Counted from the stretch's first letter, positions 7,252 through 14,291 are shown. The stretch is DNA of 15,533 nt from Pseudomonadota bacterium (GCA_023417665.1 JAEZFA010000100.1:1-15533), one strand, 5' to 3'. Made by a program: numbers and translations. Notes: generated from the letters alone by a model not told the origin.

Positions 7252-8811
7252 TCACTGGTTTTCGAGTTTTCGCAGCAGCCAGCGTGCCGCACCTTCAGGC
7301 GTTTCCTTGTTCTCTGCGCGATCCGCGAGCAGGCTGGCCTCGCGCATCCACTCCACATCGATCGCGCCAAGCAGGGGTTTGAGCGCGGCCAGGAATTTTT
7401 CGTCCTGCGCGCGTTTCGGGGCGACCAGCACGATCGCGTCATAGGGCGGCAGCGCGCGCTTCGGATCTTCCAGCACCACAAGATCATATTGCTTGATGCG
7501 GCCGTCGCTCGAAAAAGCCGAGATCACATCCGCTTCGCCGGTCGCGATGGCTTCGTACATGAAGGTGCTCTGCATCTGCCGCTGCTCGCGGAAGCGCAGA
7601 CCATAGGCATCGCGCACGGCGGCCCATTCGGGGCGCGCGAGAAACTCGTAATCCGCCGCAATCGAAAGTTTCGATGCGTGACGCGCGAGATCGGCGACGG
7701 TCCTGACGTTGAGTTCTTCGGCGCGGCTGCGTTTCATCGCCAGCGCATAGGCGTTCTCGAAGCCAAGCGTGCCGAGCAGCAGGATGTTCTTCCCGGCGAG
7801 CCAGCCGCGTAGTTCGCGAATGACCTCCTGTCGTGGCCGCACGTCGCTTCGCCGCATCTGGTTCGCCCAGAGCGTGCCGGAATAGTCGACATAGACGTCG
7901 ATCTCGCTATTGGCGAGGGCGTCGAACGCGACGCTGGAGCCGAGCCCGTCGCGGCGGGTTGCCGGCAATCCGGCTGCGCGGAGCTTTTCCTCGATCAAGG
8001 CGGCGAGGATGAACTGCTCGGTAAAAGTCTTTGCGCCGATGACATAGCCGCCGGTAGCGCGCTGCGTTCCGCCGGGTACCAGTGCTGCGATCACGACGAG
8101 CGCGATCCCGGCAAGGCCGGCGGCAATGCGCAGGTGTTGCCGCGCGCGGACGCCGCTTTCGATCAAGGCAAGCAACTGATCCACGGCGAGCGCCAGCGCT
8201 GCCGCAGCAACGCAGCCGAACAATACGAAGACCCAGTTCTGGGTTTGCAGGCCCGTGAAGATGTAATTGCCGAGGCTGGTCTGTCCGACCGGGGTGGAAA
8301 GCGTCGCGGTTCCGATCACCCATACCGCGGCGGTCCGGATGCCCGCCATGATGACCGGGATGGCAAGCGGCAACTCCACCATGCACAGCGATTGTGCAGG
8401 CGTCATGCCCGTGCCCTGTGCCGCCTGGATGATCGCCGGATCGATGCCGTTCAGCCCCGCGATCGTATTGCGCAGGACAGGGAGCATTGAATACAGCGTG
8501 AGCGCAAGCAGCGAGGGCAGAAAGCCGAAGGCGGAGAAGGGCGCATTGAACGCCATCGCCGTCAGGTTGGAGAGGCCAAGTAGCAGCGGATAGAACAGCG
8601 CCAGCAGTGCAAGCCCCGGAATCGTCTGCACAAGTGACGAAACTGCAAGCAGCGGCCAGCGCAGTGTACTGTTTCGCGCGGCGGCAATGCCAAGCGGCAG
8701 GCTGATCGCAATGCCGAGCGAAAGCGCGCACAGGCTCAGGAGTACATGATTGCCGAGATATTCCGGCAGCCGTGCCCATGCCTGAACGATGCGAGGATCC
8801 GAGAAGGTCAC
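7252..8811 (-). CDS. Osmoprotectant ABC importer, permease fused to substrate-binding protein
   Basis: A 519-residue fusion for uptake of quaternary amines such as glycine betaine, choline or carnitine. Residues about 1-235 are a permease with some six membrane helices (HVLLSLCALSLGIAISLPLGI, SSLVQTIPGLALLALFYPLLLG, then the cytoplasmic loop GTGMTPAQSLCMVELPLAIPVIMAGIR that docks on the ATPase). After one more helix, residues about 245-519 form an OpuBC/ProX-type binding domain, beginning GGYVIGAKTFTEQFILAALI and containing VDYSGTLW and the FMYEAIATGEADVISAF segment. As a C-terminal fusion it is tethered outside the membrane. The GTG start at 8811 overlaps the ATPase stop (GTGA). Which amine is carried cannot be decided by eye. 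Confidence 0.9.
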   Translation of the reverse strand: MTFSDPRIVQAWARLPEYLGNHVLLSLCALSLGIAISLPLGIAAARNSTLRWPLLAVSSLVQTIPGLALLALFYPLLLGLSNLTAMAFNAPFSAFGFLPSLLALTLYSMLPVLRNTIAGLNGIDPAIIQAAQGTGMTPAQSLCMVELPLAIPVIMAGIRTAAVWVIGTATLSTPVGQTSLGNYIFTGLQTQNWVFVLFGCVAAAALALAVDQLLALIESGVRARQHLRIAAGLAGIALVVIAALVPGGTQRATGGYVIGAKTFTEQFILAALIEEKLRAAGLPATRRDGLGSSVAFDALANSEIDVYVDYSGTLWANQMRRSDVRPRQEVIRELRGWLAGKNILLLGTLGFENAYALAMKRSRAEELNVRTVADLARHASKLSIAADYEFLARPEWAAVRDAYGLRFREQRQMQSTFMYEAIATGEADVISAFSSDGRIKQYDLVVLEDPKRALPPYDAIVLVAPKRAQDEKFLAALKPLLGAIDVEWMREASLLADRAENKETPEGAARWLLRKLENQ

Positions 8812-9596
8812 GAGCTTTCCAGTAGCGCCGTGAGACGCTTTGCCTGCCGTTCGGGCATTTTCATCAGCGCGCGCGTAAAGTCGTGCTGGGGCGCGCGCAT
8901 CAATTCGGCCGGCGAGCCGGTTTCGACAATCTTGCCTTCATTCAGCACGCAGATGCGATCCGCGAGTAGTACGGCTTCGAGCACGTCATGAGTAATCAGT
9001 ACCGATGTCAGGCCGAGCCTTTCATGCAGTTCGCGATAGTCCTGCGTCAGGCCCTCGCGGGTCACTGGATCGAGTGCGCCGAAGGGTTCGTCCATGAGAA
9101 CGATCCTGGGCTTTGCCGCAAGCGCGCGCGCGACGCCGACGCGCTGGCGTTCGCCGCCCGACAATTCATCCGGCATGCGGTTGCGATAGTCTGCTGGCAG
9201 GCGGACGAGCGCTAGCAACTCGTCCACGCGTTTTTGTATCTCGGTTACGTTCCAGCCGAGCAGGCGCGGCGTGATGGAAATATTCTCTGCGACTGTCATG
9301 TGCGGGAACAGGCCGATGCCCTGGAAGACATAGCCGATCCTTCTCCGCAGGCTTACCGGATCGCTGCCCGCGATCACTTCGCCTTCTACCCGCACGGTGC
9401 CGCCGGTGGGGTCTGCGAGGCGATTGACGAGCCTGAGCAGGGTTGTCTTTCCCGAGCCGGAGGGCCCTACGATCGCCAGGAATTCACCGCGCCCGATTTC
9501 GAGCGAGACGTCGTCGAGCGCCGCCCTGCTTGTGCCGGGGAAGCGCTGAACAACGCGCGTGAGCGCAATCACATTCTCCTTCATCGATTTAACCAT
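8808..9596 (-). CDS. Osmoprotectant ABC importer, ATP-binding protein
   Basis: This is the cytoplasmic ATPase of the importer, driving uptake with the fused permease encoded next. Walker A GPSGSGKT is at 44-51, the Q-loop in YVFQGIGLFPHMTV near 89-102, the signature LSGGERQRV at 145-153, Walker B IVLMDEPFGALD at 165-176, and the switch His in LITHD. The GIGLFPHMTVAENI wording is that of the OpuCA/ProV subfamily. At 262 residues it ends soon after the nucleotide-binding domain and lacks the CBS pair that serves as ionic-strength sensor in the longer OpuCA/OpuAA proteins. The start is uncertain: ATG 9596 has no clear ribosome binding site; ATG 9584 is also in frame, and an AAGGAG lies just before a GTG codon a few residues inside. 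It is divergent from the aldehyde dehydrogenase, 127 bases away. Confidence 0.9.
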   Translation of the reverse strand: MVKSMKENVIALTRVVQRFPGTSRAALDDVSLEIGRGEFLAIVGPSGSGKTTLLRLVNRLADPTGGTVRVEGEVIAGSDPVSLRRRIGYVFQGIGLFPHMTVAENISITPRLLGWNVTEIQKRVDELLALVRLPADYRNRMPDELSGGERQRVGVARALAAKPRIVLMDEPFGALDPVTREGLTQDYRELHERLGLTSVLITHDVLEAVLLADRICVLNEGKIVETGSPAELMRAPQHDFTRALMKMPERQAKRLTALLESS

Positions 9597-9723
9597 AGGC
9601 CCGGAGGCGGACTGGCGAAACCGGCATTGGTTCTCGACAATGGGGCATGCGGGGTGGCAAATTAGTTTGGACGCCTACAATCTGGGCAAAAACAACAGGC
9701 AAAGCCTGGCAGGGAGAGAGTTG

Positions 9724-11175
9724 ATGCAGAATGTCGCGATGAAAATCGGCGGTCGTGATGCCGGTTCCGCGGATGGCCGCACCTACGACAAGAAGAATCC
9801 CTTCACCGGCGAACTGATCGCGCGGGTGGCGGATGCGGGGCCGCTCGATGCGGTCGCTGCGGTGGGTGCTGCGGCTGCTGCTTTCAAGGAATGGTCGAAG
9901 ACCCCGCTCTCGAAGCGCCGCGAGATTCTCTGGAAGGCCGCCGACCTGCTCGCGGCCCGCGCGCAGGAGGTTGCCAAGACCATGACCGCCGAAACCGGCG
10001 GCACCTTCGGCTGGGGCATGTTCAACACTTTCTTTGCGGCGTCGATCCTGCGCGAAGCGGCGGCTTCGGTGTCGCAGATCACCGGCGAAGTGATCCCCTC
10101 CGATCATCCGGGCAAGATCGCGATGGCCGTGCGCCAGCCGGTCGGCGTCGTGCTCGGCATTGCGCCGTGGAACGCGCCGATGATCCTCGGCGTGCGTTCG
10201 GTTGCGATGCCGCTTGCCTGCGGCAATACGGTGGTGATGAAGGCCTCCGAGGAAACGCCGGGCACGCACCGCATCATCGGTGAAGTGCTGGAAGAAGCCG
10301 GCGTTCCGGCGGGCGCGATCAATATCCTCACGACTTCGCGGGAAGGCGCGGGTGCCGCGGTAGACGCGATGATCGCCGACCCGCGCGTCAAGCGCATCAA
10401 CTTCACCGGCTCGACGCATGTCGGAAAAATCATCGCGCAGAGTGCGGCGCGTTTCCTGAAACCCGTGCTGCTCGAACTTGGCGGCAAGGCGCCGCAGGTC
10501 GTGCTTGACGACGCCAATCTCGACGATGCGGCGGCGGCGGCGAATTTCGGCGCCTTCATGCATCAGGGTCAGATCTGCATGTCGACCGAGCGGCTGATCG
10601 TGCAGAAGCCGGTAATGGACGAGTTCGCCAAGAAGCTTGTTGCGAAAGCGCAAGGCTTGCGCATCGGCGATCCCGCCAACCCGGAAACCCAGATCGGCTG
10701 CCTTGTCTCGGATCGCTCGGTGAAGCGGGTGCATGATCTGGTGAAGGATGCGGTCGACCGCGGCGCGCGGGTACTCACCGGCGGCGAGCCGAACGGCATG
10801 CTGTTCCCGCCGACGGTGATCGACCGCGTTACCCCGGAAATGCGGATCTACCGCGAGGAGTCGTTCGGCCCGGTCGTGATCGTGGTGCCCGCGACGGACG
10901 ATGAGGAAGCTATCCGGCTTGCGAACGACACCGAGTTCGGGCTTTCCGCTTCCGTGTTCTCCGGTAATGTCGACCGCGCCTATGCAGTCGCTTCGCGGAT
11001 CGAAAGCGGCATCTGCCATATCAACTCGGCGACGGTGTCGGACGAACCGCAGATGCCGTTCGGCGGGGTGAAAGATTCCGGTTACGGCCGTTTTGGTGGC
11101 CGCGCAGGAATCAACGAGTTTACGGAATTGCGCTGGATGACGATCCAGACCGGCCACGCGCATTATCCGATCTGA
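9724..11175 (+). CDS. NAD(P)-dependent aldehyde dehydrogenase, salicylaldehyde/vanillin dehydrogenase-like
   Basis: This soluble ALDH-superfamily enzyme oxidises an aldehyde to the acid. At 483 residues it is full length. Catalytic residues are present: Asn150 in GIAPWNAPM, Glu251 in LELGGK and the nucleophile Cys285 in HQGQICMSTER; the cofactor motif is FTGSTHVGK (227-235). QGQICMSTER, SATVSDEPQMPFGGVKDSGYGRFGG and the C-terminal GHAHYPI resemble the aromatic-aldehyde branch (salicylaldehyde, vanillin or benzaldehyde dehydrogenases) more than betaine-aldehyde dehydrogenase, although an osmoprotectant importer lies next door. The ATG at 9724 has GGGAGAG (9712-9718) at the right distance and gives the usual N-terminus; the frame stays open upstream to 9559, but that part overlaps the divergent gene. 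The true substrate is not known. Confidence 0.9.
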   Translation: MQNVAMKIGGRDAGSADGRTYDKKNPFTGELIARVADAGPLDAVAAVGAAAAAFKEWSKTPLSKRREILWKAADLLAARAQEVAKTMTAETGGTFGWGMFNTFFAASILREAAASVSQITGEVIPSDHPGKIAMAVRQPVGVVLGIAPWNAPMILGVRSVAMPLACGNTVVMKASEETPGTHRIIGEVLEEAGVPAGAINILTTSREGAGAAVDAMIADPRVKRINFTGSTHVGKIIAQSAARFLKPVLLELGGKAPQVVLDDANLDDAAAAANFGAFMHQGQICMSTERLIVQKPVMDEFAKKLVAKAQGLRIGDPANPETQIGCLVSDRSVKRVHDLVKDAVDRGARVLTGGEPNGMLFPPTVIDRVTPEMRIYREESFGPVVIVVPATDDEEAIRLANDTEFGLSASVFSGNVDRAYAVASRIESGICHINSATVSDEPQMPFGGVKDSGYGRFGGRAGINEFTELRWMTIQTGHAHYPI

Positions 11176-11192
11176 TTTCCGTCATGCCTTTC

Positions 11193-11219
11193 GGGAAACA
11201 AGCTTCGGCTTGCTTCTCC
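11193..11219 (+). terminator. Hairpin with TTCG loop after the aldehyde dehydrogenase
   Basis: GGGAAACAAGC (11193-11203) pairs with GCTTGCTTCTC and the next C (11208-11219 region), with one mismatch and one G-T pair, around a TTCG tetraloop at 11204-11207. There is no long T run on either strand, so it is a possible but unproven terminator between the two convergent genes. Confidence 0.4.
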
Positions 11220-11241
11220 GTGGAGGCGACTGTTTTCAGAG

Positions 11242-11284
11242 CCTCATCCCGATAAGCGCGGCGCGCGTGCTTCAACGGATGAGG
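11242..11284. repeat. Palindromic extragenic repeat, Rhizobiales type
   Basis: CCTCATCC (11242-11249) and GGATGAGG (11277-11284) are perfect inverted arms. Inside, AAGCGCG (11254-11260) pairs with CGTGCTT (11266-11272) with one G-T pair, around a 5-base GC loop. The outer arms are the same as in the abundant CCTCATCC-TGAGGAG...-GGATGAGG palindromes I recall from Bradyrhizobium-like genomes; the inner part differs, so this looks like an old, diverged copy. It sits between two convergent genes, a usual place for such elements, and overlaps the transcript end of the DedA gene. Confidence 0.6.
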
Positions 11285-11292
11285 TTCCTGAT

Positions 11293-11829
11293 TCAGTGCG
11301 GCAGGTATTGCGAGACGTATTTCAGTAGTCCCCAGCCGGGTGCGAGCAGCACGAAGCCCCAGACGATCGCCGAAGTTACGTTCGCAAGCTGAAACTTCCA
11401 CTGCGGAACGGCAAAGATCCCTGCCGCAAGCGGCACGAAGGCGCGCAGCGGTCCCGAAAAGCGGCCGATGAATACGCCCATCGCTCCCCATTTTCGCATG
11501 AAGTCGTCCGCGCGCTTGGTGAATTCCGGGTACTTCGAAAGCGGCCAATGGTGATGCGCGCTTTCCTTGAAGTAGAAACCTACGGCGTAGGAAAGCCAGT
11601 CCCCGAGAATTGCGCCGATGACGGCACCCCACCAGATCGGCCAGAAGTCGATCCCGGCGGTGCCGATCAATGCGCCGATGCCGACGAGCATCACGGTCGC
11701 CGGCACGAAGAAGGAAACTACCGCCAGCGATTCCGCGAAGCACAACAGGGCGACGATGAACGGCGCCCAGCCCTGGTTCGCCTTGACGAAGGCGATGACG
11801 TCGGCGCTCAGCGTATGAAGGAAGGACAT
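11293..11829 (-). CDS. DedA-family membrane protein (VTT domain)
   Basis: A 178-residue inner-membrane protein of the DedA/SNARE-associated family; characterised members return undecaprenyl phosphate or other lipids across the membrane and support envelope homeostasis. Family signs are the N-terminal re-entrant segment with Glu (LLCFAESLAVVSFFVPATVMLVGIG), GDWLSYAVGFYF with the conserved Gly-Asp, and GRFSGPLRAFVPLAAGIFAVPQWKF, which matches the R-x3-P-x-R-x3-P-x2-A-G signature. Four or five hydrophobic helices are seen, and the length is slightly shorter than the usual 200-220. The ATG at 11829 is divergent from pdxY, 98 bases away; its ribosome binding site is weak. The lipid handled cannot be told from sequence. 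Confidence 0.88.
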   Translation of the reverse strand: MSFLHTLSADVIAFVKANQGWAPFIVALLCFAESLAVVSFFVPATVMLVGIGALIGTAGIDFWPIWWGAVIGAILGDWLSYAVGFYFKESAHHHWPLSKYPEFTKRADDFMRKWGAMGVFIGRFSGPLRAFVPLAAGIFAVPQWKFQLANVTSAIVWGFVLLAPGWGLLKYVSQYLPH

Positions 11830-11894
11830 GGGAATGGGTTCTCGTTCGTTCCGTCTCTTTCACATAACCGCGATGCAATGAAAATGGCTCGCCC

Positions 11895-11912
11895 GCGCTT
11901 TCGGAAAAGCGC
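11895..11912. promoter_or_regulatory. Perfect palindrome upstream of pdxY
   Basis: GCGCTTT (11895-11901) and AAAGCGC (11906-11912) are perfect inverted repeats with a CGGA centre, ending 15 bases before the pdxY ATG, in the 98-base gap between divergent genes. It may be an operator for one or both genes or an RNA hairpin over the pdxY start region. TATGGT at 11913-11918 could be a -10 box, but no good -35 is seen at the proper distance. Confidence 0.35.
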
Positions 11913-11927
11913 TATGGTTCGGCCGCA

Positions 11928-12776
11928 ATGAATATTCTTTCCATCCAGTCACACGTCGCCTACGGCCATGTCGGAAATGCGTCGGCCACGTTCCCCCTGC
12001 AACGGCTGGGTGCGGAAGTCTGGCCGGTCCATACCGTGCAGTTTTCCAACCATACCGGCTATGGCGCCTGGCGGGGTCAGGTGTTCGGGGCCGACCTGAT
12101 CCGCGACGTGGTGACCGGGATCGGCGAGCGCGGCGTTCTCTCGAAATGCGACGGGGTGCTGTCCGGCTACATGGGTGACGCCGGCACCGGCGAGGCAATC
12201 CTGGAAGCGGTGGCGAAAGTAAAAGCCGCGAACGGGCTGGCCCAATATTGCTGCGATCCGGTGATCGGCGACGTTGGCCGGGGGGTGTTCGTGCGCCCCG
12301 GAATACCCGAGTTCATGCGCGACCGCGCGATCCGTGCCGCGGATGTCGTCACGCCGAACCAGTTCGAGCTCGACTTTCTGTCCGGCATGAAGACGCAGAC
12401 GCTTGCGGCCGCGCTTGCCGCGACCGATGCCGTTCATGCCGCCGGCCCTTCGACCGTGCTTGTGACCAGCCTGCATCTCGACGATACCCCGAAGGATGCG
12501 ATCGACCTGCTGGCATCGGGGCCGGATGGGAAATTCCGGCTGCGCACGCCTCTTCTCGATATTTCCGTGAACGGTGCAGGGGATGCGATCGCCGCGCTGT
12601 TCTTCTTCCATCTTCTGAAAACGAAATCTTCCGCCGAAGCGCTTTCCATTGCTGCGTCTTCGATCTTCGGCCTGATGAAGCGGACGCGGGAGGCAAATTC
12701 GCGGGAGATTTTGCTGATCGAAGCGCAGGAAGAATTCGTAACGCCTTCGCAGCGTTTCCAGCCCGAAAAAATATAA
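11928..12776 (+). CDS. pdxY: Pyridoxal kinase
   Basis: PdxY phosphorylates pyridoxal (and related vitamers) with ATP to pyridoxal 5'-phosphate in the B6 salvage pathway, in the cytoplasm. The 282 residues fit the family (about 285). The N-terminus ILSIQSHVAYGHVGN and VHTVQFSNHTGYG match PdxY closely, followed by CDGVLSGYMGDAG (75-86), CDPVIGDVGRGVFV (109-122), VVTPNQFELDFLSG (140-153) and the ribokinase-fold anion hole GAGD (216-219) with the catalytic base Asp219; the family more often reads G-x-G-D here. There is no Shine-Dalgarno sequence before the ATG, so translation may be weak or from a very short leader. It is followed after 12 bases by the PPK2 gene, very probably in one transcript. 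Confidence 0.94.
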   Translation: MNILSIQSHVAYGHVGNASATFPLQRLGAEVWPVHTVQFSNHTGYGAWRGQVFGADLIRDVVTGIGERGVLSKCDGVLSGYMGDAGTGEAILEAVAKVKAANGLAQYCCDPVIGDVGRGVFVRPGIPEFMRDRAIRAADVVTPNQFELDFLSGMKTQTLAAALAATDAVHAAGPSTVLVTSLHLDDTPKDAIDLLASGPDGKFRLRTPLLDISVNGAGDAIAALFFFHLLKTKSSAEALSIAASSIFGLMKRTREANSREILLIEAQEEFVTPSQRFQPEKI

Positions 12777-12788
12777 GCGGAGAAGTTC

Positions 12789-13670
12789 ATGTCGCGCGCC
12801 GAATTCGTCAATCGCTACAAGGTCACGGACGGCCGGAAGTTCAGGCTTTCCGACTATGATCCGAAGGATGACGGCGGTCTCGACATCGACAAAGGCGAGG
12901 CGCGCGAGCGCCTCAAGGACGACATCGAGTCGCTTTCCGAGTTGCAGGAAAAGCTCTACGCGCAGAACCGCTGGTCGGTGCTTCTGATTTTCCAGGCGAT
13001 GGATGCCGCCGGCAAGGACAGCGCGATCGAGCACGTCATGTCCGGGATCAATCCGCAGGGATGCCAGGTCCATTCCTTCAAAACGCCGACGGCGATCGAG
13101 CTTGACCACGACTGGATGTGGCGCACGAACTGTGCGCTGCCCGAGCGCGGCCGCATCGGCGTATTCAATCGCTCCTACTACGAGGAAGTGCTGATCGTTC
13201 GCGTGCATCCCGAAATTCTCGGCAAGCAGCAGCTTCCGCATGAACTGGTGACGAAGAATATCTGGGAAGAGCGTTTCGAGGATATTCGTAACTTCGAGCG
13301 CTATCTCGCGCGCAACGGCACGCTGATCCTGAAGTTCTTTCTCAATCTGTCGAAGCAGGAACAGAAGAAGCGGTTCCTCGACCGCATCGACGAGCCGGAG
13401 AAGAACTGGAAATTCAACGCCGGCGACGTGGCGGAGCGCATGCTCTGGGACAAATACATGAACGCCTATGAGGAGACGATCCGCAATACCGCCGACGAGC
13501 ACGCGCCGTGGTACGTCGTCCCGGCCGACAAAAAATGGTACACGCGTCTCGTCGTCGCGGCCGCGATCGACGAGGCCATGCAAAGCCTGAACCTTCAGTT
13601 TCCGAAGGTCGATGGCGCGGGACTGGAAGAACTGAAGAAGTCCCGTGAGCTTCTCATGAAAGAGAAGTGA
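12789..13670 (+). CDS. Polyphosphate kinase 2 family nucleotide phosphotransferase (class III-like)
   Basis: PPK2 enzymes move phosphate between polyphosphate and nucleotides; class III members make ATP from AMP and ADP using polyphosphate. The single-domain protein of 293 residues aligns well by eye with class III sequences: a basic N-terminal segment, Walker A QAMDAAGKDSAIEHV (69-83), the lid/Walker B region VFNRSYYEEVLIVRVHP (125-141), FERYLARNGTLILKFFLNLSKQEQ, then PEKNWKFNAGDVAERMLWDKYMNAYEETI and APWYVVPADKKWY. FNRSYYEE replaces the FNRSHYED of some characterised class III enzymes. GGAGAAG (12779-12785) sits 6 bases before the ATG. Being 12 bases behind pdxY, it may supply ATP or work in the same stress state. 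The class assignment is less certain than the family. Confidence 0.9.
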   Translation: MSRAEFVNRYKVTDGRKFRLSDYDPKDDGGLDIDKGEARERLKDDIESLSELQEKLYAQNRWSVLLIFQAMDAAGKDSAIEHVMSGINPQGCQVHSFKTPTAIELDHDWMWRTNCALPERGRIGVFNRSYYEEVLIVRVHPEILGKQQLPHELVTKNIWEERFEDIRNFERYLARNGTLILKFFLNLSKQEQKKRFLDRIDEPEKNWKFNAGDVAERMLWDKYMNAYEETIRNTADEHAPWYVVPADKKWYTRLVVAAAIDEAMQSLNLQFPKVDGAGLEELKKSRELLMKEK

Positions 13671-13676
13671 TCGCCT

Positions 13677-14003
13677 CTAGCGATAACCGTATTTGCGTTT
13701 GACGGTCTGCAATTCGCGGTTCGCGGAAGCGGCATCGCCGGAAGCGCAGACCGCCCGCACCGGGCCGAGATCGGTCACGATCCGCGGATACACGCTCTTG
13801 TCGAGCGAGCCGGTGCCGACATCGGCCGAGATCACGCGCTGAAACTGGTTGATCGGCTGCGCGCATTGCGCGGGCCCGGCGGCATCCTGCAGGGTCGGAG
13901 TATCCGGGTCGGGCGCTACCTGCTGCTGCGGAGGCGGCGTCGGCGAACTCGCGCAGGCCGCGCAAAGGAGCAGGAGAGGCAGGCTGAAGAGCGAAAGTTT
14001 CAT
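13677..14003 (-). CDS. Small putative lipoprotein
   Basis: I do not recognise a named family. The 108-residue product starts MKLSLFSLPLLLLCAACASS, a short signal peptide with a lipobox-like CAAC (Cys17 as the likely lipidated residue; the Cys at -3 is unusual for a lipobox). It continues with a Pro/Gln-rich tether (SSPTPPPQQQVAPDPDTP) and a 65-residue domain with two cysteines (near 48 and 88) that may form a disulfide, ending TVKRKYGYR. The ATG at 14003 is preferred to the upstream ATG at 14057 because only then does the signal peptide stand at the N-terminus, and AAGG lies 8 bases before it. It is expected to be anchored in the cell envelope. The stop lies 6 bases from the convergent ppk2 stop. 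Confidence 0.7.
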   Translation of the reverse strand: MKLSLFSLPLLLLCAACASSPTPPPQQQVAPDPDTPTLQDAAGPAQCAQPINQFQRVISADVGTGSLDKSVYPRIVTDLGPVRAVCASGDAASANRELQTVKRKYGYR

Positions 14004-14066
14004 TCCGGATGCCTTGTTGCTTTCCGAGAAGGTGTAACGGAAGTCTCCTTGCGGCAATATTAAGCA

Positions 14067-14093
14067 AGAGGTCGCACTTGAAGTGCGACCTCT
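14067..14093 (-). terminator. Intrinsic terminator of the cysteine-rich gene
   Basis: Bases 14067-14077 pair perfectly with 14083-14093 (AGAGGTCGCAC with GTGCGACCTCT) around a 5-base loop, giving 11 G/C-rich pairs. On the minus strand the stem is followed by TGCTTAATATT, a moderate T-rich tail, and it stands 12 bases after the stop of the gene at 14106-14291. It probably separates that gene from the lipoprotein gene. Confidence 0.75.
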
Positions 14094-14105
14094 GCCAAAC
14101 GTCGA

Positions 14106-14291
14106 TTACTTACACTTTGCGAGGCATTGCTGCGCCCTGCTGCCGCACTGGCTCTTGTTGCCGGTGCGCTTGAGGCAGGACTGCTCCTCGGTGTTGCATT
14201 TGTTGCGGCATGTCGCCTGGGCGTTGGCTTCTCCCGAACCGATGACGGGCATGAAACTGAAGGCGAGGAGAGCGGCAAAGATCAGGCGCAT
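14106..14291 (-). CDS. Small secreted cysteine-rich protein, function unknown
   Basis: A 61-residue protein with a clear Sec signal peptide (MRLIFAALLAFSFMPVIGSG, cleavage expected after the ANA at 22-24) and a mature part of only about 37 residues. This contains six cysteines at 28, 32, 39, 49, 56 and 60, so the spacing 3-6-9-6-3 is mirror symmetric. The mature part is basic (about eight Lys/Arg against two Glu). Such a CX3C...CX3C pattern suggests a disulfide-locked helical hairpin in the periplasm or outside the cell. I do not know the family. AAAGGA stands 8 bases before the ATG, a promoter lies upstream and a terminator downstream, which supports a real single-gene unit. Confidence 0.75.
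   Translation of the reverse strand: MRLIFAALLAFSFMPVIGSGEANAQATCRNKCNTEEQSCLKRTGNKSQCGSRAQQCLAKCK

Noticed and set aside
9559..9723. Upstream extension of the aldehyde dehydrogenase by 55 residues
   Set aside because: It overlaps the divergent ATPase gene and is unlike ALDH N-termini; the ATG at 9724 has a ribosome binding site.
9589..11163. Open frame of 524 codons antisense to the aldehyde dehydrogenase
   Set aside because: Shadow of a GC-rich gene with catalytic residues on the plus strand; composition rich in Arg and His with no recognisable domain.
11949..13583. Open frame of 544 codons on the minus strand across pdxY and ppk2
   Set aside because: It is antisense to two clearly identified enzymes, has no family resemblance and low-complexity Arg/His/Leu-rich composition, and is expected where G/C-rich third positions remove stop codons from the opposite strand.
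13654..14067. Second minus-strand frame over the lipoprotein gene
   Set aside because: It lacks the signal peptide, runs through the ppk2 3' end and is Arg/Ala-rich; the overlapping frame has signal peptide, lipobox and ribosome binding site.
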